A stretch of DNA of 25,633 nucleotides. Origin: Lichtheimia corymbifera B2541. Its lineage: Eukaryota; Mucoromycota; Mucoromycetes; Mucorales; Lichtheimiaceae. The DNA lies in assembly GCA_000697475.1 (NCBI GenBank), contig JNEU01000227.1, positions 1-25,633 of the forward strand, read 5' to 3'. The position numbers and the translations under genes were made by a program. Under the pieces are notes generated by a model, which was given only the letters and a program-made list of their open reading frames with translations, was not told the origin of the DNA and ran no database searches. This document shows positions 10,291 to 20,485 of this stretch, one piece after another; positions within the stretch are counted from its first letter, which is position 1; each line of letters starts with the position of its first letter.

Positions 10291-12662
10291 ATGCCCACCG
10301 TATCCGTCGACAAGCAGCGTCTATTTGAAGCACTCGAGAGAAACTACAGTACGCAATACCCTCTTCAATCTCGTATCCCAATGGCTTGCTAATTGCTTGT
10401 CATTTTACAGCCTCCGAGGAGTTCAATGAGCTCTGCTTCCGCTTTGGCATTGAGCTTGAAGAAGACGTAATGTGACACACCCATCGACAACCGTTTCTTC
10501 TTTATACAGCTGGTTGACATTGATATTGCACTATTAGACTTCTGAACGCGAAGCAAACGATGAAAACGGTGTCCCAGAGCGCCCAGAACTTAAGATTGAT
10601 ATTCCTGCCAACAGGTAGGCAACAAGATAAAGGGCACAGGCAGTAGAGAATAAGGAAACTGATGAGGATCACCTAGATACGATTTGTTGTGTGAGGAAGG
10701 TATCTCTCGTGCTTTGCGTATCTTTGAAGGCAAGATGGATGCTCCCAACTATAGACTTGTCAAGCCCGCTAGTGGTCAATTAGAAAAGATCATTGTCAAG
10801 CCAGAGGTAAATTTGATTTATCGATCATGAGCAAATTGGGGATGCTAAAGGATTATGGATCATAGACTGCTCAAATCAGACCTTACGTCGTTGGTGCTAT
10901 CTTGCGTAATATCACTTTCACTCAAGAGCGCTATCAGAGCTTCATTGATCTTCAGGACAAGCTTCACAACAACATTTGCCGGTAAGGGTTGATTGATGGA
11001 CATGAGGTAGAAAGGAAACAGTGGTTAACGGATGATGCGATCTCTCTTTTTTTTATAGCAAGCGTACTCTTGCCTCCATGGGTACCCACGATCTCGACAC
11101 CATTCAAGGTCCCTTCACTTATGAAGCTTTGCCTCACAAGGATATCAAGTTTATTCCTCTCAACCAAACCAAGGAGGTCGATGGTGATGAATTGATGGAA
11201 TTATACGATGTATGTGCGATAAAATGTCGATCCATGCATTATCACGAGCTCACCGTATTGCATTATAATAATAGAGTGACAAGCATCTTGGCAAATTCCT
11301 TCACATTATCCGTGATTCTCCAGTATATCCCGTTGTCTTTGATGCCAACCGCACAGTTTGCTCTCTTCCACCTATTATCAACTCTGAGCACTCAAAGATC
11401 AAGTTGTCGACCAAGAACGTCTTTATTGAAATCACTTCCACTGATGAACACAAGTCAAACATTGTTTTGAATATCCTCTGTGCCATGTTCTCAGAATACT
11501 GTACCGAGCCTTTCACGTAAGTATATTTTGAGGGATGGATAAAAGGAAAAGGGCATGGTGGTTCTCATCCAACTTTTGAACATAGCGTGGAACCTGTTGA
11601 GATTGTGTATCCTGATGGTCGTGTTGAGCAAACCCCCAAATTGGACCCATGGCGCGCTACTGCAAAGGTGGATTACATCAACTCCTGCACTGCTCTTGAT
11701 CTTCCTGGTGATGAGATCTGCAAGCTTCTCGAAAAGATGACTTTGGCTGCCAAGGTGAACCCTGATGATAAGAACGAGGTGTTGGTGGATGTGCCCCCTA
11801 CCCGTTGGGATATTCTTCACGCTGCTGATATCATGGAAGATGTGGCCATTTCCTATGGTTACGACAATTTGCCTCGCAAGATGCCTGGTGTCAACACTGT
11901 TGCTTCAGCATTGCCAACCAACAAATTATCTGATCACGTCCGCCGTGAATTGGCCATGTCTGCCTTTACTGAAGTTGCTCCCTTGATCTTGGTAAGCTAT
12001 ATGGAGATAAAGGGAAACTTTTCTTTATTAACCTCGCTATCTTTCTCTAGTGCTCGCATGATGAAAACTTCAAGTTTTTGAACCGTGTCGATGACAACAC
12101 CACTGCCATCAAGCTTGCCAACCCAAAGACTGCTGAATACCAGGTTGTACGTACATCTTTGCTTCCAGGTGTCCTCAAGACAATCAACAGCAACAAGAAG
12201 CTTCCTCTTCCTATCAAGGTCTTTGAAGTGTCTGATATTGGTTTGAAGGATGAGTCACGCGAACGTAGAACACGAAACGAGCGCCATGTTTGTGCAGCAT
12301 ACATGTCCAAGACCTCTGGTTTTGAAGTCATCCATGGTCTTTTGAACCGATTGATGGAAATGCTCAACACGCATCTGGTTGCAAACGATGGTAATGCACT
12401 TGGTTACTGGATCCAGGAATCTGAAAGTAAGTAAAAGGCCGCTCTTATCCATGATGTCATATATACTAACACTGTAATAGACCCTACTTACTTCCCTGGC
12501 CGTTCCGCTGATATCCATCTTCGCTACGTGAACGAGGAAACCGGTGAACGCAAGCAAGAAATTGTTGGCTCGTTCGGCGTCTTACATCCCACCGTTCTCG
12601 AGAACTTTGAACTCACTCACCCTACCACCGCCCTTGAATTCAATCTTGAACCCTTTGTGTAA
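10291..12662 (+). CDS. FRS1: Cytosolic phenylalanyl-tRNA synthetase, beta subunit
   Basis: The beta chain of the alpha2-beta2 enzyme that charges tRNA-Phe. It carries the editing site and tRNA contacts. Ten exons: 10291-10348, 10411-10466, 10538-10614, 10677-10806, 10866-10981, 11059-11209, 11275-11516, 11586-11991, 12051-12426, 12481-12662. They join in phase to 597 aa, within a few residues of yeast FRS1 (595). The N-terminal region has FEALERNY and [29 protein letters not shown] leads into the B3/4 editing region, with [10 protein letters not shown] and [11 protein letters not shown]. The B5 domain includes [18 protein letters not shown]. The catalytic-like core has [13 protein letters not shown] and ends with [17 protein letters not shown]. 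The eukaryotic architecture indicates the cytosolic rather than the single-chain mitochondrial enzyme. Confidence 0.95.
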
Positions 12663-13129
12663 TAGAATATTTCTCCTTGCTTTTATAACATGCACTTGGT
12701 ATAAAGAAATGTATCCTATAAACGATATGATGTCATTTGCAGATCATTCAGCAGCCATATGGAATGGGACAGCATTATTGATATGAATATGGGAGTGTTC
12801 GCTTTTCAACAATGAACTCTGCTGTATGGATTATGGTATCTTTTATACAACATCGAAAATGCAAATACAAAGAGCAAAAGGGGGTTCATATTAGGGATCT
12901 TCAAAGCAAAGAATAAAGTACGACAAGTAGCATCACTGCTGAGATTAACGCTGCTTTTGATTGGTCAATTCGCTAATTCTTTATTCATGCGACGTGATTG
13001 TTTCTTTGAGTTTTTAATTTGGCCACCCGCATTCAACTCGCCTCTTTCTTCCCTTTCTTCTATGTAGCATCATTCAAGACACCTTGCTGTCGTTATGAAC
13101 ACTTATCCTTGTACATATAAATTTCCACG
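12663..13129. other. FRS1 3' flank and region before the transposase relic
   Basis: No intact gene is seen. From about 12960 the plus strand has a CCAAT-type inverted motif (ATTGGTCAATTCG) and then a C/T-rich run at 13040-13062, which resembles a core promoter. An ATG at 13096 opens a frame of about 30 codons that runs into the transposase relic in a different frame. This may be the promoter and first codons of a gene cut off by the insertion, but that is inference. Confidence 0.35.
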
Positions 13130-13901
13130 TTGGCTGTTTTCATCTTTGACCAAAGCTCGAACCACCAGGCATTCAAGAAAAACGCGTTGATTGCTCGAAA
13201 CATGTCGCTGAACAGGAAGGCTGCTCCCAAGGACAGAACTGAATGGTTCAAGACTGGGTGGTTTTACACCGGCAATGGAGAAAAGCAATGGCAGCCATTA
13301 TATTTCAATGAGTACACTGTCGGTCCAAAAGGCCGGAAGGAGCGTTTTTACTTCAAGGGCGTCAAGAAGATATGTGCAGATTGCAGATTGCTTGTCTTCT
13401 AATCATCTTGTGCTGATTGTGTGTGTCTTCTTATGTAGATCCTTGAAGAGCGTGATCTTTGGCCCTCCAAAAAGTCCTTCAATTTGACCTGCCGCCGACA
13501 GCCTGCTCCTGATCACATGTGCTGCGCCCAACACTTGCTTGCCTCACAGCCAGATTTCCAAGAACAAAGAATCTGCGCTTTGTGAAGTGGTGAAAAGGGC
13601 TGGACACCTCCTTGACCTCTACCCCAAGTTTCATTGTGAATGTAACTTCATCGAGAGATACTGGGGTTATGTCAAGAGGGTTGCAAGGGAGCAGTGCGAT
13701 TATTCCTCTGCTGGCCTTAGGGATAATCTGCCTCGCTTCCTTGACAGCTGTCCCCTGGCAACCATTAGGAAGTTTGAGCGCAAATCCTGGTGTTACATTA
13801 AGGCCTACCATTATGGATACCAAGGACGAGAGGCTGAGAAGGCTTGCAAGATTTATAAATCACATAGACGTATCAACTTTATAATATTAATAAGAAAATA
13901 A
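13130..13901 (+). pseudogene. Broken IS630/Tc1-mariner-type DDE transposase
   Basis: A 3'-proximal fragment of a cut-and-paste transposase. Visible parts are FIFDQSSNHQAF (second catalytic Asp of the DDE fold, D-x-S-N-H context) and YPKFHCECNFIERYWGYVKR (the N-x-I-E third acidic residue typical of IS630/Tc1). Damage is clear. The 5' end is missing, with a stop four codons before the coding look begins. A 69-bp intron at 13370-13438 has a normal branch-like CTAAT and TAG acceptor but starts ATATGT instead of GTATGT after AAGAAG. The second exon (13439 on) ends at a TGA around 13577 unless a one-base shift near 13565-13570 is allowed, after which the frame runs to 13901. Terminal inverted repeats were not found by eye. 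It is non-functional as it stands. Confidence 0.7.
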
Positions 13902-14070
13902 CGTAATTTACAAATATGGAATAGAGGTGGGTAATAGTAACAGAGAGAACCAGAGTGGAATAGTAGGGAATACAATAAATAACCGAAGGATGGCACCCAA
14001 CAAAGACAATGCATATGAAAGTATTCGTTAGTATTTGGGGAGTACCATCAACGCATCATCGTAGACTTAC
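13902..14070. other. Spacer between transposase relic and spliced minus-strand unit
   Basis: AT-rich, no ORF. Read on the minus strand it begins with the donor GTAAGT at 14070 and contains a perfect TACTAAC branch-site sequence near 14034-14028. No AG acceptor follows for more than 100 bases. Confidence 0.4.
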
Positions 14071-14730
14071 CAAGTGATTTTCCAGTCGGCGATCAAAGAA
14101 AGAGGAAAAAAGGAGAGAGGGGGGAAAGGGGAAAGAGAGAAAGAGGGAAACAAAAAGAAAGAAAATACAAAGATAACAAAAAAGAAAGAAAGAAAGAAAG
14201 AAGAAGGCGACTGGATGGCCCGATCCTCACCTGCAGCAATGAAAGGGATGTTAGGCCAAGAAGATGAATCAAAAGACAAGTACACTTACCCTGCACAGGA
14301 GGGACCAGGCAATGGGGATAAGACAAAGCTTATGGGAAAGCGGGGCCCAAACAGAGGACAGCGAAGGTCTTGCAGGTAACACCCTTGTTGGTAATCCTAA
14401 AGAGAAGATGGTGTAAGGAAATATTGCTTTGAAAGTGATGAATCATATAGCTTACACGTTGCTGATATGATGATGACGAGGAGGAGGAGGAGAAGCAAAG
14501 AGAAGAACGGCAGCAAATCTTGATATGATGTTGTAGCTACAAGAAGTACATACGAATGAGATGATATTAGATGAATGCTATTAGCTGTCCACTTACCAAA
14601 TGAGCGTGTGGGGGCGTTTGAGCGTGCGCGAAAATAATTGAGAGCAAGATGTAGAAAAAAGGTGCTGCGGAACGAGGGCTGCTTTTTTTATTTCTGCGCG
14701 CGCGTCATTAACGCGACATGACCACGCCAT
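14071..14730 (-). other. Unassigned spliced transcription unit (small ORF or non-coding RNA)
   Basis: Four canonical donors, three of them with matching acceptors, line up on the minus strand. Exon ends are at about 14597; exons are 14536-14456, 14396-14290 and 14230-14071; a last donor sits at 14070. The introns are about 60 bp with TAG or CAG acceptors, and the third has a CTAAC branch sequence. From an ATG at 14730 one frame stays open across the first three exons (about 93 codons, ending at a TAA in the 14396-14290 exon): MAWSCRVNDARAEIKK, LLFASPPPPRHHHIS, GVTCKTFAVLCLGPAFP. It resembles no family I recognise, and the exon sequence is T/C-rich like a 5' UTR. It may therefore be a leader of a gene now disrupted, a host transcript for a small RNA, or a short protein. 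No snoRNA boxes were convincing. Confidence 0.35.
14098..14206. repeat. Homopurine/homopyrimidine tract
   Basis: About 110 bases that are almost pure A/G on the plus strand, including GAAA repeats around 14183-14202. On the minus strand it is a C/T tract inside the last visible exon of the spliced unit. The Lys/Glu-rich plus-strand frame across it is a composition artefact. Confidence 0.75.
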
Positions 14731-15214
14731 CACATTGATGATACCTCTGCCCTTGGCTTTTTTCTTTTCAATGCAATCCTTTCCCCTGATCATTGTAACT
14801 CATGTTCTTTTCATGAGGCGATTCCAAAACCTTTTCAAGCGAATCGATCCGAGCTGACCTAACAAAGTTAGTCTTTGGAAGGCTATAAAACATGCAAGGA
14901 AAAAGTCATGATCACTTGTATATATGAAAATGCTCTCTGAGGCGTGCTCTACGTTTTGGTCTTTTACTTATTCAAAATGGATGGGATCTGACTGAGATAC
15001 GGCCATTTTTCGTGCAACGGGACATTATTGTAGCTCATGCCTTTGTTTCGTTGACAAGCTATGTCATGCCTTAACAATAAAATGTTCTCCGACACCTGCT
15101 CTTCATTTCCATATCATACATGTCGAGAATAGATGCGATTTGCATGAGATACAGTGGATTTTATTCAAAGATGGTAATACTACGAATCAACAGGGATAGT
15201 AGTGTCATTGTATT
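14731..15214. other. Intergenic, no supported gene
   Basis: Includes the presumed promoter side of the minus-strand spliced unit and AT-rich spacer. No exon, tRNA or repeat was recognised. Confidence 0.35.
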
Positions 15215-15535
15215 CCAAGTTGGTGCCGCATAAACATATCCATCCAGAAGATATAAGCCTTCACGACAATGTCACTCCAGTCCCATCCATTATCATCTTC
15301 AATCGCATTCATATGATATGATCCTTCCTCCATGCTGTCAACGTGCAAAGTAATCAAAGCAGCAATGCAAGGTTTCTCGTCACTTCAATTGACTGACCCC
15401 ATCCATCGTAACCCAATACGGTTTCCTGATATGCTTGCTTGCCATCCGGCTGTTGGTCATCCTCACTCTTTTGATCATTGCATCTCAACCAATCGATATA
15501 CTTGATAGCTGATATGGCATCATCCATAAGGACCC
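15215..15535 (-). pseudogene. Frameshifted copy of the orphan ORF at 17428-17868
   Basis: Reading the minus strand from 15527, the frame gives MDDAISAIKYIDWLRCNDQK and then DQQPDGK. The plus-strand ORF at 17428-17868 has the matching order LDDAVS, DQQPDGK, IGLS, DDKPW, CHMNTIE and AYI. After DQQPDGK this copy needs a one-base shift; beyond it come SIS, IGLRW, a TGA stop where the other copy has Cys, then SDEKPC, ITLHVDS and YHMNAIEDDN. The nucleotide match is strongest around 15430-15460. It is a relic of an unknown protein family with no recognised domain. Confidence 0.5.
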
Positions 15536-15539
15536 GTAT

Positions 15540-16215
15540 TTATTGAATCAAGTTGCTACACGTAAATAAAGGCTACAATGCAGGTTGCTACAAGTAACTT
15601 GAGACAATGCAGTAATAGCACCAGCTGTTACGGTTGGCTGTGGCAGAGGTGCGTGCAAGAGCGTGTGCTGTAGTGAAGTGACCAAGGTTGTGAATGCTGT
15701 TACGTTTGGCTGCGGTCGAGGAGAGAAGTAGTGTCAAGAAACGTGGGGTTGTATTGAGGTGCACACGCCATGGACTTGCCATTCAGTCAAAGACAAATGG
15801 ATCAAGGCAGTTGTAGGATTGACATGATGGGGTGAAGCAGAACAATCGTTCGCATGCGATGGAATGGCAAACAGTTGAGATTGGGAGGGTGCAATGTAGG
15901 ACACAAGGGAAAGAGAGAATAAGACAGCACCTGAGTCGGGTGATTAGTTGAGCCTACATATTTGTCTGCATGCTTATTACACACTGTGGTGCAAAGCATT
16001 ATTCCATAGGTAGTGATAAGCCCTTCCACACGAAGTCGACGTTTACGAGCGAAGCGAGCAACCCAGGCCGCTAGTCATTAATGATGAATAAAGATGGTGC
16101 CCTCCTACTATCATTTTTAGATGCTCCATATGTCGGGGTGTGTTATGGATAGCAAGGTGTGGAGCACTGGCCATCTTGTATTTCCTATTCGGGACACAAT
16201 GGCACTTTCTGATGC
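15540..16215. other. Gene-poor stretch with short local repeats
   Basis: No coding gene supported. Two imperfect copies of GCTGTTACGGTTGGCTG-like sequence occur about 70 bp apart (near 15626 and 15696). GTTGCTACA(C/A)GTAA occurs twice near 15551 and 15583. Short minus-strand ORFs in this stretch follow these repeats and look fortuitous. Confidence 0.4.
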
Positions 16216-16570
16216 ATGATGCTCGAAATTTTTATAGAAAATCTAAATGCCTTTATGAGAACAAAAATGATCACTTCATCTGAAAGAACCTGCTGGGAGC
16301 GTGTGAAGTCTTATATCTCGAATCTGAAGATTTTCCTCTATATAATGTGGCAGCTATACAGCTTTGACGCGCTCATTTGCATCCCAACAGCCCCCCTTTA
16401 TTATAACAAAGTACATTTTCGATACGTACGCACCATTTCATCGACTTCTTGTGGTGGAGGCATTTCCTATGGAGCACTGAACCTGAAGGCCTATTTGATT
16501 CCGAGTCTTTGTGGGCGGCGAGATTTGAAGTAGGTATCATTTCCAAAGCCATTTAAGATTCTTGCTGACA
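16216..16570. other. Intergenic, one 105-codon ORF not supported
   Basis: A plus-strand frame at 16216-16533 is open for 105 codons, but its residue mix is irregular and nothing resembles a family. No splice context connects it to neighbours. I do not call it a gene. Confidence 0.3.
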
Positions 16571-17200
16571 TGTGTGTTATTAGATGAACCACTGCAAGTA
16601 GCCTGTGTTTGTTCTCAAGGTTTATTCTATCGCTTCATCGCCATCATTGCTATGTAGGTATATACCACTTCAGTGCTATGAAAGAAATGTTTGCCGACAT
16701 GTGGCGTTTATAGGTGGATCATCTTGCAGAAACCAAGCTGTTGTTGGTGCATTGAAGTCCTCAGGATTACAGCTATCATTGCTAAGTATGGTTCCACGGG
16801 GCTCGGGAATTGTTTGCCTTCGTGCATCTTTCATACGGTGGATCGTACATCAACATCAAACAACGGCATCCGTAGCTTTGGTGTCATCAACGTTTATTCG
16901 AGCGTCTGGTGGTCCGCATTATCAGGCATTCGGCTTTTTCAACATACATCACTACTAATGGGTGGATCATGTCAGCAACAAGCATTAACGCTCATGCACA
17001 ACTTTAATGTCATCAACCTTTGTCCCATGGACTGGTACTTCTCATCTTCAGCGATTACTTTGGTGGTCATCCTGTAATGAACGTGCCTTACAAGTGGATC
17101 ATGCCAACATCAACGAATGAGCAACAGCATCCTTATCTTTGCGCTACCAAAGTTATTTAAGGCATCTTTCCGCAGCATCCATCGCCATGCAACATTCCAC
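16571..17200. repeat. Degenerate tandem repeat, ~124-132 bp unit
   Basis: A landmark (TA)GGTGGATCAT recurs at about 16581 (as TAGATGAACC), 16711, 16837, 16961 and 17093, so the spacing is roughly 130, 124-126, 124 and 132 bases. Other aligned blocks support it: TTTGCC(GA)CATGTG-like sequence just before three of the landmarks, and CTTTGGTGTCATCAACGTTT versus CTTTAATGTCATCAACCTTT in the third and fourth units. The unit length is not kept to a multiple of three and stops interrupt every frame, so this is a non-coding, old tandem array. Confidence 0.5.
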
Positions 17201-17427
17201 CACATTCACCAGTCTACCTATTCCATAACAACCATGTGATACGGTCATCGTCACCATCATTATCGTTTCATCCACGAATACACGCGTGATTACCCAACAG
17301 CACACCGGCACAGGAGATTTTGTATTACGATCCACCCATTTATCGAGGTACAAAAGAGAATGCAAGGTCGATTAATGAAGAGATTGGTGATTAACAATGA
17401 TTATCAACTAGTGAAGCATACGATGTA

Positions 17428-17868
17428 ATGCTCAGTTTGGATGATGCCGTATCACCTTCAAGTACGACACAATGCAAGCAATCCTCACCTGGCAGGGCGG
17501 CGATGGGAACACCTCTTCATCAAGAAATAGACCAACAGCCCGATGGGAAAGAAAGCATATCAGCAACGGTCACAAGGCTTCCTTCTTATCAACATATTGG
17601 CCTCTCAGAGGTTATGAAGATGGATGCATTCAATTGCAATGATGATAAACCTTGGAGCGTTGTCATTGTTACTTGGGAAGTCTCAGCAGGAACAATGGAT
17701 CATAGCATATGTCACATGAATACGATTGAGCAAGACGAGCGGGCTTATATCTTGGGCGAGAGGTATCTTTACCGGCATGGACATTATTGGAGTATGTACT
17801 CGAATCAAATCACGGAGCAGCCGTTTTGGATCTGGGTGATAATGAGGCGGCAACCAAGAATACAATGA
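17428..17868 (+). CDS. Orphan hypothetical protein, 146 aa (possibly a last exon)
   Basis: An open frame from ATG 17428 to a TGA at 17866-17868. The composition is balanced, with motifs DQQPDGK, LSEVMKMDAF, DDKPWSVVIVTWEV, CHMNTIEQDERAYI and GERYLYRHGHYW. The diverged minus-strand copy at 15215-15535 keeps the order and spacing of these motifs, which argues that the frame was once under selection. No known domain, signal peptide or membrane segment is evident. A GCTCAG just after the ATG could be an acceptor (exon from 17434), and no convincing upstream exon was found, so the true start is uncertain. It could also be a decaying member of a repeat family. Confidence 0.45.
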   Translation: MLSLDDAVSPSSTTQCKQSSPGRAAMGTPLHQEIDQQPDGKESISATVTRLPSYQHIGLSEVMKMDAFNCNDDKPWSVVIVTWEVSAGTMDHSICHMNTIEQDERAYILGERYLYRHGHYWSMYSNQITEQPFWIWVIMRRQPRIQ

Positions 17869-17871
17869 CAC

Positions 17872-18538
17872 AATGACGACCTTAGGCCTGTCCTGTTCGA
17901 TTTGGCTTTGACTTTATTATATTCGCTAGAGATATACCCACACTACCACGTCTTATATGCTCCTCGATTTCCTTTGAATGAAGAATGAGAATGTCGCATT
18001 ATCATCTCATATGTGCAAGATATGGATCACGTGGTCAGCTTTTGGATTGGTGGTGATTTGGTGATAGTCGAATAGAGGAAGGGTGATATGGCTGCTGTAT
18101 GCACGACGCGTTCTTCTGGGGTTTCATCGGTGTCTAATACCGTTACCTTTATTATGGAAGTTGTCTCTTTTTTCGCGGAAGCTCCCTTTTTGGACAAAAA
18201 GAAAACGAGAGAGATTCAAAGAATAAAGAGTGCTTTTGCATAACGTATGCGTTACGTCGGCGTTGGGTAAATGGCAATTACTTAGTTACTTTATGGCGAT
18301 TGACTCGTCGTCAAGGATAAAATAAATTCGATACCGTTTCCAAGTTACACAACTTTATTCCTATTTTTGCATGGTACACAATGAAAAGGGACCACTTTCA
18401 TTTACGGCACTGTTATGCTGCTCTATTCCATCTTCTAGATGAATCGTACATAAGTGATGACAAATCAGCTGGGTGAAACACCGGGGGTTATATAAGCAGA
18501 CGGGCGGGAAACAGAGGGAACTTCTTTACCTTTTTATT
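17872..18538. other. 5' flank of the first quinone-reductase gene
   Basis: No coding exon. Contains the promoter of the gene starting at 18539, including the TATA box described separately. Confidence 0.4.
18489..18496 (+). promoter_or_regulatory. TATA box of the 18539 gene
   Basis: TATATAAG lies 43 bases before the ATG at 18539 and is followed by a short G/A-rich leader. Motif and spacing are good for a fungal core promoter with a short 5' UTR. Confidence 0.5.
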
Positions 18539-19879
18539 ATGCGTGCAACCGTTCTCACTGATATCCCCAATCCTGACAAGTCGTTTGAATACTCGGCTCA
18601 AGTCAAAGAATACAATGCACCTGAAGCCAAGTCACATGAGGCAGTTGTCAAGATCCAAGCTGCTGCCATGAACCACCGGTATGAGGAGAAAACGAAAGAT
18701 GCTGCTACATAGATACCAACACACGTTGCTCATGCTATCCTACTGCTTTTTTTAAAAGAGATGTCTGGATTCTAAAGGGTCAATATTTTGGCATCAAGAC
18801 CGACTCTGTCTTGGGTTCTGATGCTGTTGGCCAAGTTGTTTCCTCTGGTGATAATGCACAAGTGGGCAAACGCGTGTTGTTGTGTCCCAGTGTCAATTGG
18901 GATTCCGATCCTCGAGGCCCCGAAGGTGAATTCAGTATCCTAGGTTTACTGCCTTCTCCAGGTGATTATAGAAATACTCTCCTTGTGTATATATATTTCT
19001 CCTTCTCTCAGCTGACATTGGTATATACAAAAGGTACATTTGCGGAGTCCATCAATATTGACAGCAAGTCAGTGTTTCCTTGCCCTGAGCATCTCTCCAC
19101 TGAAGAAGCTGCAGCTCTTCCTTTAGCTGGTTTGACAGCTTATAGGTAAATGCGTTGTCATTCACATTATCTGTGTTGCTTACTTGGAAATAGGGCTGTA
19201 TTCACAAAGGCACAAGTCCAAAAGGGTGATCATATTCTTATCACTGGTATTGGTGGCGGTGTAGCACTTTTCGCTTTGCAGTTTGCAGTTGCCGCTGGTG
19301 CCAATGTCTACGTATCATCCTCCAGTGCGGATAAAATTAATAAGGCGGTTGCATTGGGTGCCAAAGGCGGCATCAACTATAAAGATCGTAAGTCCGCAGT
19401 ACCAGGAAACGGGAAACGTATATATTGATTGCAGGGTAAATAGCAAATGCCATGGAGCAACTTGATAAGCTTTTGAATGGTGCAAAGCTTTCAGCCATCG
19501 TTGATGGTGCTGGAGGTGCCCTTTTCAATGAGTATTTGAAGGTGTTGAGACAAGGCGGATACATTGTCCAATACGGCCAAACCGCGTCACCATCGGTGTC
19601 CTTCAGGATGAATGAAGTAGCACAAAACTTGGAACTCAGGGGCTCCACCATGGGCTCCCGTGCAGAATTCAAGCAAATGGTCGAGTTTGTAGATCAGCAC
19701 AAGATTCATCCTGTGGTCTCTAAGGTATTCCATGGCTTGAACCAACAAAATGTTGACGATGCCATTGATTTGCTTCGGTAAGTCTCTCAACGCTGGTCAC
19801 GAAAATACAATCTAACCATGGGGAGCATGTTTATAATAGCACAAGCAATCAATTCGGAAAAGTTGTTATCGAGATCTAA
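18539..19879 (+). CDS. Medium-chain NAD(P)H:quinone reductase-like protein, copy A
   Basis: A zinc-free MDR oxidoreductase of the quinone reductase group, probably cytosolic and NADPH-dependent. Exons: 18539-18678, 18759-18961, 19034-19145, 19194-19387, 19444-19777, 19840-19879, giving 340 aa. The N-terminal GroES-like domain has AAAMNHRDVWILKGQY, GSDAVGQVV and a Pro-rich GPEGEFSILGLLP loop. The Rossmann fold starts at GDHILITGIGGGVALFALQFA, followed by GAKGGINYKD, VDGAGG and GSTMGSR, ending QFGKVVIEI. The Cys/His catalytic zinc ligands of alcohol dehydrogenases are not seen. The donor of intron 2 is GTGATT, weaker than its neighbours. It is the paralogue of the gene at 22583-21237: all five introns interrupt the same codon positions in the same phases. 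The natural substrate is unknown. Confidence 0.9.
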
Positions 19880-19938
19880 GAAGTCAATAAAGCTTAGTAT
19901 TGAAAACCAAAATACAAGGCTGCAAGTGTAAGCTTTAT

Positions 19939-20041
19939 CATCAGTCCAATGAGCTCTCGTCCAAAATTATATAACAAAGGGACTATGCTGTATTGTTGTG
20001 TATCAAATGGCGGTGATTTTTCTATCCTCCTCCTACTCGAC
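19939..20041 (+). repeat. Direct repeat, first copy
   Basis: About 100 bases just downstream of quinone-reductase copy A match 21134-21234 in the same orientation at roughly 80 percent by eye. Shared anchors include CCAATGAGCT, ACAAAGG, TGCTGTATT and TTTCTATCCTCCT. Confidence 0.75.
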
Positions 20042-20485
20042 TGTCGATTTATGCATGGACAACATTGCTACTAGGTACGTAAGGTTGATCCTGACATAGA
20101 TGACCCATCACTTTATCAGCTCATGCATCATCCCCAACAAACATTTATCAGTTCTTGTGAGCACAAAATTACCCACGCCCACCGCCCACATAAACAAAGA
20201 GGATGTTGTCGCCCTTTTTCCCCCACTTCTTTCCTCCCGCCATATAATTCTTTGATTGCTGACACCTTCAAAAGTCTTTTGTGAGTATCATGAGTGAGTG
20301 TTTTTTGTGGAGGACCCATGTGCTAACGTTTGTCATGATCGTTAAGGCCTCATTGCTATGCCAGTGCTTCATTTTACGTGGTGTCATTATGACATTTGGC
20401 TCTTTTAATAATAATGTAAAGCTTACTAATCACCTCGCTTGATGAAGCATATATCAATATACGTATCATTCTCCATTTGATGTAG
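20042..20485. other. Spacer before the Cys-rich gene
   Basis: Any first exon of the Cys-rich gene should lie here. A plus-strand frame from ATG 20290 to a GTAAAG donor at 20415 reads like a hydrophobic leader, but its phase does not fit the next exon. No exon is therefore claimed. Confidence 0.3.

Noticed and set aside
14074..14379. Plus-strand Lys/Glu-rich ORF
   Set aside because: It is the translation of a homopurine tract and overlaps well-formed introns on the other strand.
14071..14600. C/D-box snoRNA in the introns of the spliced minus-strand unit
   Set aside because: The introns are about 60 bp and lack a proper C box with a matching D box and terminal stem.
16605..17077. Two overlapping plus-strand ORFs of 117 and 128 codons
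   Set aside because: They run across the degenerate tandem repeat in two frames without keeping frame between units, so they are chance openings.
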